A stretch of DNA of 64,000 nt from positions 248,001 through 312,000 of the forward strand of contig NZ_FTNN01000003.1 in the NCBI RefSeq assembly GCF_900156405.1. The letters are read 5' to 3'. Origin of the DNA: Shewanella morhuae. Lineage in GTDB: Bacteria; Pseudomonadota; Gammaproteobacteria; Enterobacterales; Shewanellaceae. The notes below the pieces were generated by a model, which worked only from the letters and a program-made list of their open reading frames with translations, had not been told where the DNA came from and made no database searches. Both the position numbers and the translations under genes were made by a program. This document shows positions 36,770 to 45,593 of the stretch, piece by piece (the stretch's first letter is position 1; each line of letters starts with the position of its first letter).

Positions 36770-37459
36770 CTAAATCCGATTATCACCCACGCTACAAGCC
36801 AATATGCGGCTAATATCGGCCAAACAACGACCTGACTGCTGTTGCCACTGATTAAACACCGCTTGTACTTGTTTAAGCGCAGTCTGTGATGTAAAGCCAG
36901 TATCCACGAGCTTATGTGTTTTAAAATAACCCTTTACATCATCGGTTAACAAGAAAGTATCTTTCCCAATACCGCGCAAAAAATATGGCCCCGTATTACC
37001 ACCTAATCGCGTACCGCGTTTCTTTAACAATGCCCATAAACCGATAATATCTTGCGTTGGCCAATCGGCAATTAGCTGCGCTAAACTGCCATGCTCACGC
37101 GCAATATCGTGGATCATTAACGCATTATCATAAATAGCTTGGGTCTTTTTTAAATGACGAATTAAAGTTGCATCACTCGCTCGAGTTTGAATTTGCTCAG
37201 GTGATAACATCAATACCTTGTGTGGTTCAAATCCAAAAAAAGACTTCTCATACTCAGGCCATTTGTTAACAACTACCCGCCACACAAAACCACTTTGAAA
37301 TACCTGCCGACTCATCGCAGACAATAACTCGGCATCACGATACTGGCGGATCTCATCATCAGTTAAACAACCTGACAGCAAAGCTTCGAGCCCAGCGGAA
37401 CCACCTTTGCGATCACTGGCTCTGGCATAAATGGATGAGAAACGCTCTAACTGATTCAT
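36770..37459 (-). CDS. Tag-like DNA-3-methyladenine glycosylase I family protein
   Basis: 229 aa helix-hairpin-helix glycosylase-like protein. Similarity to Tag is in QVFQSGFVWRVVVNKWPEYEKSFFGF, NALMIHDIAREHGS and KKRGTRLGGNTGPYFLRGIG. The N-terminal Cys-containing segment that supplies zinc ligands in E. coli Tag is missing, so it belongs to a divergent branch and its substrate may differ. The ATG at 37459 has AAGGTAG upstream and is preferred over the more distal starts. Probably removes alkylated bases. Confidence 0.75.
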   Translation of the reverse strand: MNQLERFSSIYARASDRKGGSAGLEALLSGCLTDDEIRQYRDAELLSAMSRQVFQSGFVWRVVVNKWPEYEKSFFGFEPHKVLMLSPEQIQTRASDATLIRHLKKTQAIYDNALMIHDIAREHGSLAQLIADWPTQDIIGLWALLKKRGTRLGGNTGPYFLRGIGKDTFLLTDDVKGYFKTHKLVDTGFTSQTALKQVQAVFNQWQQQSGRCLADISRILACSVGDNRI

Positions 37460-37665
37460 ATAACTACCTTTAAACTGATTAAATTCTGACACTTTAAATA
37501 CAGCATTAATAATACCGATTTTAATCCCCAATAGATCATTTAGCCTCATCACAAAAATTGGATTCTCTCGAGCGTTTTTAAAACAAACTCTTATAACAAA
37601 CGCCTCAATTACGACTAAAGTTAAAGCGTGAAATCAAAAAAAGACTGGTTTTGGAGCCTGTATCT

Positions 37666-38313
37666 ATGGAGTTTTTTTATCACCCTTTATCACGCTATTC
37701 GCAAAAGGTACTAATTGCACTTTATGAGAAGCAGGCCAACTTTGACGCCATAACTGTCGATTTACGCGATCCGTTCTCACGCCAAAAATTCTATCAACTG
37801 TATCCACAAGCAAGAGTGCCTTTACTTAAAACCCAAGATGAACAGCTAATCCCCGAATCCAGCATTATTATTGAATACTTAGACAGGCATTTTTATAGCA
37901 GTACCCAACTTCTACCTACGGAGCCAATGCATAATTTACAGGTCAGACTATTTGATCGCATTATCGATAATGATATTAGTAACCCATTACTTCAATTAGA
38001 AAAAATGAAAAATATCGACAACAGTAACGAATTTGAAATTAAGAAAATAGAGAAGCTATTACTATTACAATTTCAACACTTAGATGCACAACTCGCACTG
38101 CATCATTGGATCTGTGGCGACAGTTTTACACTCGCTGACTGCGCTCTAATACCATGTTTAAACTATGCTTTTAAAAATTTAAACCTGTTAGATTTTGACC
38201 AAGTAGTACGCTATTGGCAACAAGCACAACTGCGCGGGGCTTGGATGTTAGTACAGGAGGAAATACTATTGATTGAGCAGGAGGATAATAGAGAGAAAAG
38301 AGGCATCCCCTAG
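37666..38313 (+). CDS. Glutathione S-transferase family protein
   Basis: 215 aa cytosolic GST fold. The N-terminal thioredoxin-like domain (about 1-80) has FFYHPLSRYSQKVLIALYEK, the cis-Pro in ARVPLL and the glutathione-binding PESSIIIEYLDRHF. The C-terminal helical domain (about 88-205) has the capping motif WICGDSFTLADCALIPCL. The catalytic residue is probably Ser in SRYSQK. ATG at 37666 has GGAG about 10 bases upstream; a TTG at 37651 is the alternative. Substrate unknown. Confidence 0.87.
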   Translation: MEFFYHPLSRYSQKVLIALYEKQANFDAITVDLRDPFSRQKFYQLYPQARVPLLKTQDEQLIPESSIIIEYLDRHFYSSTQLLPTEPMHNLQVRLFDRIIDNDISNPLLQLEKMKNIDNSNEFEIKKIEKLLLLQFQHLDAQLALHHWICGDSFTLADCALIPCLNYAFKNLNLLDFDQVVRYWQQAQLRGAWMLVQEEILLIEQEDNREKRGIP

Positions 38314-38333
38314 GCGAGCATGCCTCTGTAAAA

Positions 38334-38864
38334 TCAAATGTTACGCTCTTTCTTTAACTGTAAAAATGCCTTCCACTTAATCACTTCGGGTGGCAACTCA
38401 GGCGCGGGTTCGTTATACCCCGCCTCTTTCACGAGTACATCCAGCGGTATTTGCTTACGCTTACACACAAACACTCCGCGCACATGCACGATACAATGCA
38501 GGCCACGCTCACTTACGAAGCGCTGTTCAATATAGAAATATTTCTCATCCCAACCGACAACCTTAGTTTCAATCTCAAACTGTTGAAAAGGCTTAATATC
38601 ACGAATATAGGTAAATTCGGCGGCATTGACGATTGGCATCCACTTCAACTTTATAAAGCGCTTTAGCAAACCCATCTCAGCCAACATATAAGTCCGCGCG
38701 AGATCCATAAAGGCGGGATAACGGGAGTTAGTCAGATGAAAATTGATATCACAATCGCTCGGCAAAGCACGATAAGTGATGCGACTGGTGCCGAGAAAGT
38801 CGATCTCACGGCAGTGGCGCGTACGCCAAAATAATAACCAAAACAAACGAAAATACAGATTCAT
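38334..38864 (-). CDS. Acyl-CoA thioesterase-like protein (4HBT/THEM6 type)
   Basis: 176 aa hot-dog fold protein. After a hydrophobic N terminus (MNLYFRLFWLLFWRTR) comes ITYRALPSDCDINFHLTNSRYPAFMDLAR, the typical thioesterase start with the catalytic Asp/Asn region, then KWMPIVNAAEFTYIRDIKPFQQFEI and YFYIEQRFVS. The pattern fits the THEM6-like branch. Substrate not visible. Convergent with the GST gene, 20 bases apart. Confidence 0.8.
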   Translation of the reverse strand: MNLYFRLFWLLFWRTRHCREIDFLGTSRITYRALPSDCDINFHLTNSRYPAFMDLARTYMLAEMGLLKRFIKLKWMPIVNAAEFTYIRDIKPFQQFEIETKVVGWDEKYFYIEQRFVSERGLHCIVHVRGVFVCKRKQIPLDVLVKEAGYNEPAPELPPEVIKWKAFLQLKKERNI

Positions 38865-38935
38865 AGCCAGTCACCCTTGAAATAAGAGCCACAGGCTAAC
38901 AGAGGTCATACCACAGGGCAAGCGAGATCTAGGTC

Positions 38936-38961
38936 ACAAAAAAGGCGCTATCAGGCGCCTT
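38936..38961 (-). terminator. Terminator of prlC
   Basis: AAGGCGC (38942-38948) and GCGCCTT (38955-38961) form a stem with a 6-base loop. Read leftward it runs into TTTTTTG. It lies about 100 bases after the prlC stop. Confidence 0.75.
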
Positions 38962-39061
38962 CTTACTGTGTAACTCAGATTATTTTGAGCTCATTACATC
39001 AACATAATTAACGGATTAAATATGTTGATATGATTGACTAACAATGACTTATCTAGCCTGT

Positions 39062-41101
39062 TTATGCAGCAATGCCTGAGTGTCTTAACAGAGCATCGAT
39101 ATTTGGCTCACGCCCCATAAACTGCTTGAATAAGTCCATAGGTTCAGCTGAGCCGCCCATTTCGAGGATATTATGCAAGAAACGACGACCGGTTTCAGGA
39201 TTGAAAATACCTTCATCCTCAAAGCGCGAAAACGCATCCGCCGACAGCACTTCGGCCCATTTATAGCTGTAATATCCTGCGGCATAACCGCCCGCAAAAA
39301 TATGGGCAAAACCATGCTGGAAACGGTTAAAGTCTGGTGGTGTTAATACGGCTACCTGACGACGCACTTCATCTAAGGTTTCTTGAATGCGCGCCCCCTT
39401 AACAGGATCGTATTCATGGTGCATTCTAAAATCAAACAACGAGAACTCAAGTTGACGCAGCATCGTCATGCCAGATTGGAAGTTTTTCGCCGCCAACATT
39501 TTATCTAACAATGCTTTAGGTAATGGCTCGCCCGTTTCGAAGTGGCCAGAAATTTCAGCTAACGCTTCTTCCTGCCAGCACCAGTTTTCCATAAATTGGC
39601 TTGGTAATTCGACCGCATCCCAAGGCACACCGCTGATACCCGACACGCCAGCAACATCGATTTTGGTCAGCATATGGTGGATACCGTGGCCAAACTCGTG
39701 GAATAGGGTCGTCACTTCATCGTGGGTAAACAACGCAGGTTTACCATCGACCGGACCATTAAAGTTACAGGTCAAATAAGCCACTGGCTTTTGTAAACCA
39801 TGGGCAGTTTGACGGCGCACACGGCAATCATCCATCCAAGCACCGCCACGTTTACCGGTGCGAGCATATAAGTCGAGGTAGAAACTGCCTCTGTGTTCAC
39901 CTGTTTCATCAAAAATATCGAAGAAACGAACATCTTTGTGCCAACGATCAAACTCTGTTTGCTCAATGATTTTAAGGCCAAACAAACGCGATACTGTGTA
40001 GAACAATCCCGAGAGCACTTTATCTTCTGGGAAATAGGGGCGCAGAATTTCCTGTGAAATCTCATACTTATGCTGCTGTAGCTTCTCGGCGTAGAAACTT
40101 AAGTCCCAAGATGCCATCTCAGTCACGCCATATTCAGCCTCGGCAAAAGCTCTTAACTCAGCCAGTTCAGCTTTAGCTTGATCCTTTGAGCGCAGTGCTA
40201 ATTCATTTAAAAATGCCATTACCTGCGCCGGCGTTTCGGCCATTTTAGTCGCCAGAGATTTATCAGCAAAACTGTCAAAGCCTAGTAGCTGCGCGAGTTC
40301 ATGGCGCAGCGCTAAAATTTCGTCCATTAACGGGCTGTTATCGAATTCACCGGCATTAGGACCTTGATCGGAGGCGCGGGTGACAAAAGCGCGGTAGCAC
40401 TCTTCCCGAAGACTGCGGTTTTCGCTGTAGGTCATAACGGGTAAATATGAAGGGAAATCTAAGGTAAATAACCAACCTGTTAACTCACGCGCCTGCGCCA
40501 TTGCCTTAGCAGCAGCTTTAGCTGAATCGGGTAAACCTGCTAGTTCAGTTTCATCGGTGATTAATTTAGTCCAGGCTTGGGTCGCATCTAATAATTGATT
40601 TGAAAAGCCACTGGTAAGCTCAGACAGACGTTTTACAATTTCGCCATAACGCACTTTTTGCCCGTCATCTAAACCAATCCCTGAGAGTTCAAAATCGCGC
40701 AGGCTGTGCTCAATCACTTTCTGCTGCGCTTGGCTCAATTGTGCAAATTGATCCGATGCACGTAGGGCTTTATAGGCTTCATATAAACCTTGATGCTGAC
40801 CAACATAAGTGCCGTACTCTGACAATAATGGCAAGCAAGCATCGTGGGCAGTGCGCCATTCATCTGTGCTAGTGACTGAATTCATGTGAGAAACAGGTGA
40901 CCAAATTTGGCTCAGTTCATCGTCAACCTGTTCGAGTGGCGCGACTAAATTGTCCCAAGTAAAAGGCCCTTGATGTTGTAATACCTCATCAATCTTAGCG
41001 CGAGACTGAGCAATAGCATGCTCAACAGCGACTTGAATATGCTCCGGTTTAATCTGTGAAAAAAGCGGTAATTTTGCGCCGCTAAGCAAAGGGTTACTCA
41101 T
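39062..41101 (-). CDS. prlC: Oligopeptidase A (M3 family)
   Basis: Cytosolic zinc metallopeptidase, 679 aa (E. coli OpdA 680). The zinc site HEFGH is near residue 469 in TLFHEFGHGIHHML, with the downstream Glu ligand in the region after FMENWCWQEEALA. N terminus MSNPLLSGAKLPLFSQIKPEHI is typical. It degrades signal peptides and short peptides. Single-gene unit with its own terminator. Confidence 0.95.
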   Translation of the reverse strand: MSNPLLSGAKLPLFSQIKPEHIQVAVEHAIAQSRAKIDEVLQHQGPFTWDNLVAPLEQVDDELSQIWSPVSHMNSVTSTDEWRTAHDACLPLLSEYGTYVGQHQGLYEAYKALRASDQFAQLSQAQQKVIEHSLRDFELSGIGLDDGQKVRYGEIVKRLSELTSGFSNQLLDATQAWTKLITDETELAGLPDSAKAAAKAMAQARELTGWLFTLDFPSYLPVMTYSENRSLREECYRAFVTRASDQGPNAGEFDNSPLMDEILALRHELAQLLGFDSFADKSLATKMAETPAQVMAFLNELALRSKDQAKAELAELRAFAEAEYGVTEMASWDLSFYAEKLQQHKYEISQEILRPYFPEDKVLSGLFYTVSRLFGLKIIEQTEFDRWHKDVRFFDIFDETGEHRGSFYLDLYARTGKRGGAWMDDCRVRRQTAHGLQKPVAYLTCNFNGPVDGKPALFTHDEVTTLFHEFGHGIHHMLTKIDVAGVSGISGVPWDAVELPSQFMENWCWQEEALAEISGHFETGEPLPKALLDKMLAAKNFQSGMTMLRQLEFSLFDFRMHHEYDPVKGARIQETLDEVRRQVAVLTPPDFNRFQHGFAHIFAGGYAAGYYSYKWAEVLSADAFSRFEDEGIFNPETGRRFLHNILEMGGSAEPMDLFKQFMGREPNIDALLRHSGIAA

Positions 41102-41370
41102 AATGATTCCTCAACAATCTGTATAGGGTATAAATAAGGGCTAATGTCCCATTTATCAAGGCGAGAAAACCGATTGCTCACTTCGATAATCTTTACCTAG
41201 CGATTTTTTATTCGGAAAAATGCGAGTTGGTTCGCACTTTTTATTTACGTTTAATTTACTTAAGCATTGTTGCAAACCAGATCGCAAATGGAATCAATTC
41301 GCATTAACGTTTAATCAGGAGAGAGTTATTCTCTGCTGTATAAATACACTCGACCTAAAGCTATAAAAAT

Positions 41371-42162
41371 ATGGTAATACACTCAGCAAAAATGATGGCA
41401 AGCATCCTCTGTATTTTAGGCATCAATAGCCTTAGTCACAGTGCATCCGCCAATGAGAACTTAGAACACATCGAGAGTAAATCATACAATTTAATGCCCA
41501 GCGAGATGACTGAACCTTTGGCGGTAACATTCGATTTAGGCTGGGACAGTCAATATATCTCGCAGGGCCGCGATAACTTACAAAATGGCGGTATTTATTG
41601 GCTGAATACATCAGTCCAATATGGCAACTTGACCAGCTACGCATTAGTTGGTCGTGGCGATAGCCAAGTCTATACCGAGTGGAATCTTGGCCTTGAATAT
41701 GGATTTAACTTGGCCGAAAATCTCGAAGCGAATCTGGGATATCAACGTATTGAAGGCTATGGTAGTAGTCGCTGCCAAGATAATGAGCTATTCGCTGAAC
41801 TCGCCTACACCGCCACACCTTGGTTAATTCCATCAATAAATTATGTTTATTCGGCCGAAGCTAACGGCTATTTTGTGGAAATGAGTCTACACAGTTTTTG
41901 GAATATTACTGACCATTTGAGTCTCACGCCCTACATCACCCAAGGGTTTGATTTTAAATACCGAACAGCTGAGCACAATGGTAAGAACAACCTGCAGTTT
42001 GGTCTCGAAAGCAATTATCAATTATCACCCAACATGAGTGTCAGCGGCCATATTAGCCATAGCATTGCCCAAGGGGATATTGAACAAGAAGCTGCGGCCA
42101 ATGGCGATACGAGCTCGCAGGATCAAACTTATGCAGGCATCCACTTTGCAATGACGTTTTAG
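41371..42162 (+). CDS. Hypothetical outer-membrane barrel protein
   Basis: 263 aa. Signal peptide about residues 1-27 (MMASILCILGINSLSHSASA). The mature part has the barrel-like alternation of aromatic and polar residues, begins VTFDLGWDSQYISQGRDN, resembling the first strand of the TorF/Gcw_chp group, and ends HFAMTF with terminal Phe. It is thus perhaps a distant second TorF-like protein in this window. The start is uncertain (ATG at 41371 or residue 8); no strong ribosome site. Confidence 0.65.
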   Translation: MVIHSAKMMASILCILGINSLSHSASANENLEHIESKSYNLMPSEMTEPLAVTFDLGWDSQYISQGRDNLQNGGIYWLNTSVQYGNLTSYALVGRGDSQVYTEWNLGLEYGFNLAENLEANLGYQRIEGYGSSRCQDNELFAELAYTATPWLIPSINYVYSAEANGYFVEMSLHSFWNITDHLSLTPYITQGFDFKYRTAEHNGKNNLQFGLESNYQLSPNMSVSGHISHSIAQGDIEQEAAANGDTSSQDQTYAGIHFAMTF

Positions 42163-42267
42163 TTAATTTAGACACTAAATTTGGCAAGACGACATTCCAC
42201 TCACTAAACTCAAAATGTCGACGGAGCGACTTTACCGTTAATATCCAATTATGCTGAGGGACAGGGA

Positions 42268-42846
42268 ATGTTAGCGCATCAACTTTATTTTATTCGTATT
42301 GTGCTTATGGCATTAATGATGCTGTTTATGCAGAGCATAATTCCCGTAAGTGCACAGCTGATATCTGAATCTGAACCTGAACCTGAATCCGAGCCTAGTG
42401 TAACGTCTTTATCTAAACCGAAAAAAACCGAACCTTTACCTTTACCTTTAGGTACCTTGCTCGACAGCCATGGACAACCGATAAATATTCCCCACCAAAC
42501 ACAGAGTGCATTAGAGTATTCCACTCCAGTGACCGTCCCTATCAATCCATCAAAAACCAAATCAACTCCGTCTGTTAAAACCTCTAAAGCAAAGAAACTT
42601 AACCGTAAACAACAACTAGCTAGTCGTAACCACGTTGCGAACGATCCCAACTGTCGCTGGCTCGATCAGCGTATTGGCCAACTTGAAGCACAACTCAACG
42701 GAAAACAAAGCAATAACTTGCAACATGTTAGTGATGAAGCCAGCATCCGTAACAAGGAATGGCAATGCCTTAAATGTGGTGCAGAAGGGCCAGACCAAAA
42801 CGATCATTCCAATTGCCAATATCGCCGCGAAACAAACACGAAGTGA
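42268..42846 (+). CDS. Hypothetical exported protein with four-Cys C-terminal domain
   Basis: 192 aa, function unknown. Signal peptide about residues 1-29 (ALMMLFMQSIIPVSAQ). Then a Glu/Pro repeat (SESEPEPESEPS) and a PLPLPL repeat from a tandem CCTTTA hexamer, a Pro/Lys/Ser linker (to about 125), and a C-terminal domain with NCRWLDQRIGQLEAQL, then EWQCLKCGAEGP and SNCQYRR. The four cysteines (one plus CxxC plus one) suggest metal binding or disulfides in the periplasm. Precedes gor by 134 bases on the same strand. Confidence 0.65.
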   Translation: MLAHQLYFIRIVLMALMMLFMQSIIPVSAQLISESEPEPESEPSVTSLSKPKKTEPLPLPLGTLLDSHGQPINIPHQTQSALEYSTPVTVPINPSKTKSTPSVKTSKAKKLNRKQQLASRNHVANDPNCRWLDQRIGQLEAQLNGKQSNNLQHVSDEASIRNKEWQCLKCGAEGPDQNDHSNCQYRRETNTK

Positions 42847-42980
42847 TCGCTCTCTTTAACAGGAAATCTTTGATATCTAGGTGCATAACGAACCTAATGG
42901 GCTGGTCTGTTATCATAAACATCCCTACAATGACCTTCTGCTGTAAAGCATCTCATCCTTAAAGTAAGACGGAGAAACTC

Positions 42981-44336
42981 ATGGCTCAACATTTTGACTA
43001 TATCTGCCTAGGCGCAGGCAGCGGCGGTATCGCCTCAGCAAACCGAGCTGCAATGCGTGGCGCAAAAGTACTACTCATCGAAGCCAAGCATGTGGGTGGC
43101 ACCTGTGTTAACGTCGGTTGCGTGCCTAAAAAAGTCATGTGGTATGGCGCCCATGTTGCCGAAGCGATGAACCTTTACGCTAAAGATTATGGTTTTGACG
43201 TCACGGTTAATAAATTCGATTGGAACACCTTAGTTGAAAACCGCGAAGCCTATATTGGCCGCATTCACGATGCCTATGGCCGTGGTTTTGCCAGTAATAA
43301 AGTCACTTTGCTAAATGGCTATGGCCGCTTTGTCGATGGCAACACTATTGAAGTAAACGGTGAACATTACACTGCCGATCATATCCTTATCGCCACTGGC
43401 GGCGCGCCGACGATCCCGAATATTCCTGGTGCCGAATACGGTATCGATTCCGATGGTTTCTTTGCCCTGCGTGAGCAACCTAAGCGTGTTGCCGTTGTAG
43501 GTGCTGGCTATATTGCCGTTGAAGTCGCTGGCGTTTTGCATGCACTTGGTAGTGAAACTCACTTATTAGTGCGTAAACATGCACCATTGCGTAACTTTGA
43601 CCCTATCTTAGTCGATGCCCTCGTCGATGCCATGGCGAGTGAAGGCCCAACATTGCATACGCATAGTGTGCCAAAAGCGGTCATTAAAAATGCCGATAAC
43701 AGCCTAACCTTAAGCTTAGAAAACGGTGAAAGCGTAACGGTTGATTGCCTAATTTGGGCGATTGGCCGCTCACCCGCAACCGGTAATATTGGCTTAGAAA
43801 ACACTAAAGTCGAATTAGATAACAAAGGCTATGTCATCACTGACGAACAGCAAAATACCACTCACAAAGGGATTTACTGTGTCGGCGATATTATGGCGGG
43901 CGGCGTAGAACTCACCCCAGTTGCAGTTAAAGCAGGCCGTTTGTTATCCGAGCGTTTATTTAACGGCATGACAGATGCCAAAATGGATTACAACCTGATC
44001 CCAACGGTGGTGTTTAGTCATCCGCCGATTGGCACTATGGGTCTAACAGAGCCAGAAGCGCGTACCCAATATGGCGATGATAACGTCAAAGTGTATACGT
44101 CAACTTTTACCTCAATGTACACCGCCGTCACGGCCCATCGTCAAGCCTGTAAGATGAAGTTAGTCTGCGCGGGTAAGGACGAAAAAGTCGTCGGTATTCA
44201 TGGTATTGGTTTTGGTATGGACGAAATCCTTCAAGGTTTTGGCGTGGCCATGAAAATGGGCGCAACTAAGGCTGATTTCGATGCTGTGGTTGCTATTCAC
44301 CCAACGGGCGCCGAAGAATTTGTTACCATGAGATAA
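42981..44336 (+). CDS. gor: Glutathione reductase
   Basis: FAD/NADPH disulfide reductase, 451 aa (E. coli Gor 450). FAD-binding [14 protein letters not shown], redox-active [16 protein letters not shown] (Cys near 43 and 48), NADPH-binding [15 protein letters not shown] followed by [13 protein letters not shown] (Arg residues for the NADPH phosphate), and the C-terminal catalytic His-Glu in [15 protein letters not shown]. Keeps cytosolic glutathione reduced. GGAG ribosome site 6 bases before ATG. Confidence 0.96.
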   Translation: MAQHFDYICLGAGSGGIASANRAAMRGAKVLLIEAKHVGGTCVNVGCVPKKVMWYGAHVAEAMNLYAKDYGFDVTVNKFDWNTLVENREAYIGRIHDAYGRGFASNKVTLLNGYGRFVDGNTIEVNGEHYTADHILIATGGAPTIPNIPGAEYGIDSDGFFALREQPKRVAVVGAGYIAVEVAGVLHALGSETHLLVRKHAPLRNFDPILVDALVDAMASEGPTLHTHSVPKAVIKNADNSLTLSLENGESVTVDCLIWAIGRSPATGNIGLENTKVELDNKGYVITDEQQNTTHKGIYCVGDIMAGGVELTPVAVKAGRLLSERLFNGMTDAKMDYNLIPTVVFSHPPIGTMGLTEPEARTQYGDDNVKVYTSTFTSMYTAVTAHRQACKMKLVCAGKDEKVVGIHGIGFGMDEILQGFGVAMKMGATKADFDAVVAIHPTGAEEFVTMR

Positions 44337-44363
44337 CTGCGGTTTTGACTTTATTCTCATAAT

Positions 44364-44393
44364 AATTAGGGCTAGCTTATGCTGGCCCTAATT
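44364..44393 (+). terminator. Hairpin after gor
   Basis: AATTAGGGCTAGC and GCTGGCCCTAATT pair over 13 bases with one G-T and a TTAT loop, 27 bases after the gor stop. A T tract is missing, so it may be a weak terminator or an mRNA-stabilising 3' hairpin. Confidence 0.55.
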
Positions 44394-44516
44394 GATCCGA
44401 TATATGATAAAAACATTAACTCTTACGCGACTTTACTATAACCTCGGCTGAGTACTGTGCATTTTAAATTGACTGCGCTGTTATTATTGCACCGCAGCAA
44501 TCGGGATAAGAGAGTT

Positions 44517-44717
44517 ATGCTTAAAGAGCTCGCGTTCAATGGTTTGCTATTCAGCCCATTAATTATCTTTATTCCCTTGGCTTTTCTGCTTTCCTGCATC
44601 ACTCGTTTGGTACTGTATCAAACAGGGCTCTATCACCGGCTTTGGCGCTCCGCTTGGTTCGAGGTAGGGCTATTTATCTGCTATCTGGCTTTCGTTATTT
44701 ACTTGCTTGGGAGTTGA
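44517..44717 (+). CDS. DUF1656 small membrane protein, AaeX-like
   Basis: 66 aa with two helices (about residues 10-32 and 48-64), same size and position as AaeX (67 aa), the small protein of aaeXAB efflux operons. Start ATG at 44517 has AAGAGAG upstream; longer in-frame starts are ignored. The role of DUF1656 proteins is unknown. The stop is 5 bases before the adaptor gene. Confidence 0.82.
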   Translation: MLKELAFNGLLFSPLIIFIPLAFLLSCITRLVLYQTGLYHRLWRSAWFEVGLFICYLAFVIYLLGS

Positions 44718-44722
44718 TTTTC

Positions 44723-45586
44723 ATGGGCAAAATCTTACGTATCATGCTGACATTAATAGTGGTCGCGGTTGCAGGTATCGCAGGGCACTGGATATGGTCA
44801 CACTATCTTTATTCTCCTTGGACCCGTGACGGTCGAGTACGCGCCGATATCATCACCATTACGCCCGATGTCTCAGGTTGGGTAAACCAACTAAACGTGG
44901 CAGATAATCAGCTCGTCAATAAGGGAGATGTGTTATTCACTGTGGACGATACCCGCTACAAGGCCACCATTGCCGAATTGAATGCGAAAGCAGAAAGCCA
45001 AAAATTTGCATGGGAGCTTGCCAAGCATAAGTACAAACGGCGTATCGCATTAACTAATGGCAACTTAGTCAGCAAAGAGACTATCGATGAGGCTTTTATT
45101 AATACTGAACTGGCAAGGACCAGTTATGAACTTGCGCTGGCACAATTAAATACTGCCAAAATTGACTTAGAACGAACTCAAATTCTCGCCCCTGAAGACG
45201 GCACTCTGATCAATTTAAACCTTAGGTATGGCAACTACGTCAGCAAAGGTAATGCGGTATTTTCACTTGTCCAAAAAAACTCCCTCTATGTTACCGGCTA
45301 TTTTGAAGAGACTAAAATCCCCTTAATTCACTTAGGTCAAGGTGCCGATATCAATCTAATGAGCGGTGGCCATGTATTGCATGGCAAAGTCATCAGCATT
45401 GGTAAAGCCATTGCTAACACTAATGTCACCACCAACGGACAGCTGTTACCACAGATAAATCAGACCTTTAACTGGGTAAGACTCGCGCAGCGTATTCCTG
45501 TCGATATTCAACTAGAGGCTATTCCACCTGACGTTGAATTAAGCGTGGGCATGACAGCATCTATCCAGTTACATACTGATAAATAA
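44723..45586 (+). CDS. AaeA-like membrane fusion protein
   Basis: 287 aa HlyD-family adaptor. One N-terminal helix (about 5-23), then a lipoyl half (SPWTRDGRVRADIITITPDVSGWV), a helical hairpin (about 75-130), the second lipoyl half (TQILAPEDGTLINLNLRYGNYV) and a beta barrel. The sequence is typical of AaeA, which works with the FUSC pump AaeB to export aromatic acids. GGGAG upstream of the ATG. Confidence 0.88.
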   Translation: MGKILRIMLTLIVVAVAGIAGHWIWSHYLYSPWTRDGRVRADIITITPDVSGWVNQLNVADNQLVNKGDVLFTVDDTRYKATIAELNAKAESQKFAWELAKHKYKRRIALTNGNLVSKETIDEAFINTELARTSYELALAQLNTAKIDLERTQILAPEDGTLINLNLRYGNYVSKGNAVFSLVQKNSLYVTGYFEETKIPLIHLGQGADINLMSGGHVLHGKVISIGKAIANTNVTTNGQLLPQINQTFNWVRLAQRIPVDIQLEAIPPDVELSVGMTASIQLHTDK

Positions 45587-45593
45587 AATTAAG

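Noticed and set aside
41205..41246. TGCGA/TCGCA hairpin with T run upstream of the barrel gene at 41371
   Set aside because: Stem is only about 5 bases with a loose loop and no rightward gene before it, too weak to call a terminator.
42368..42450. Short tandem repeats (GAACCT and CCTTTA units) that might suggest a repeat array
   Set aside because: They are in-frame codon repeats giving Glu/Pro and Pro/Leu runs; no spacers, so not a CRISPR array.
44457..44516. 20-residue N-terminal extension of the DUF1656 protein
   Set aside because: AaeX-type proteins are about 66 residues and a ribosome site lies just before the ATG at 44517.
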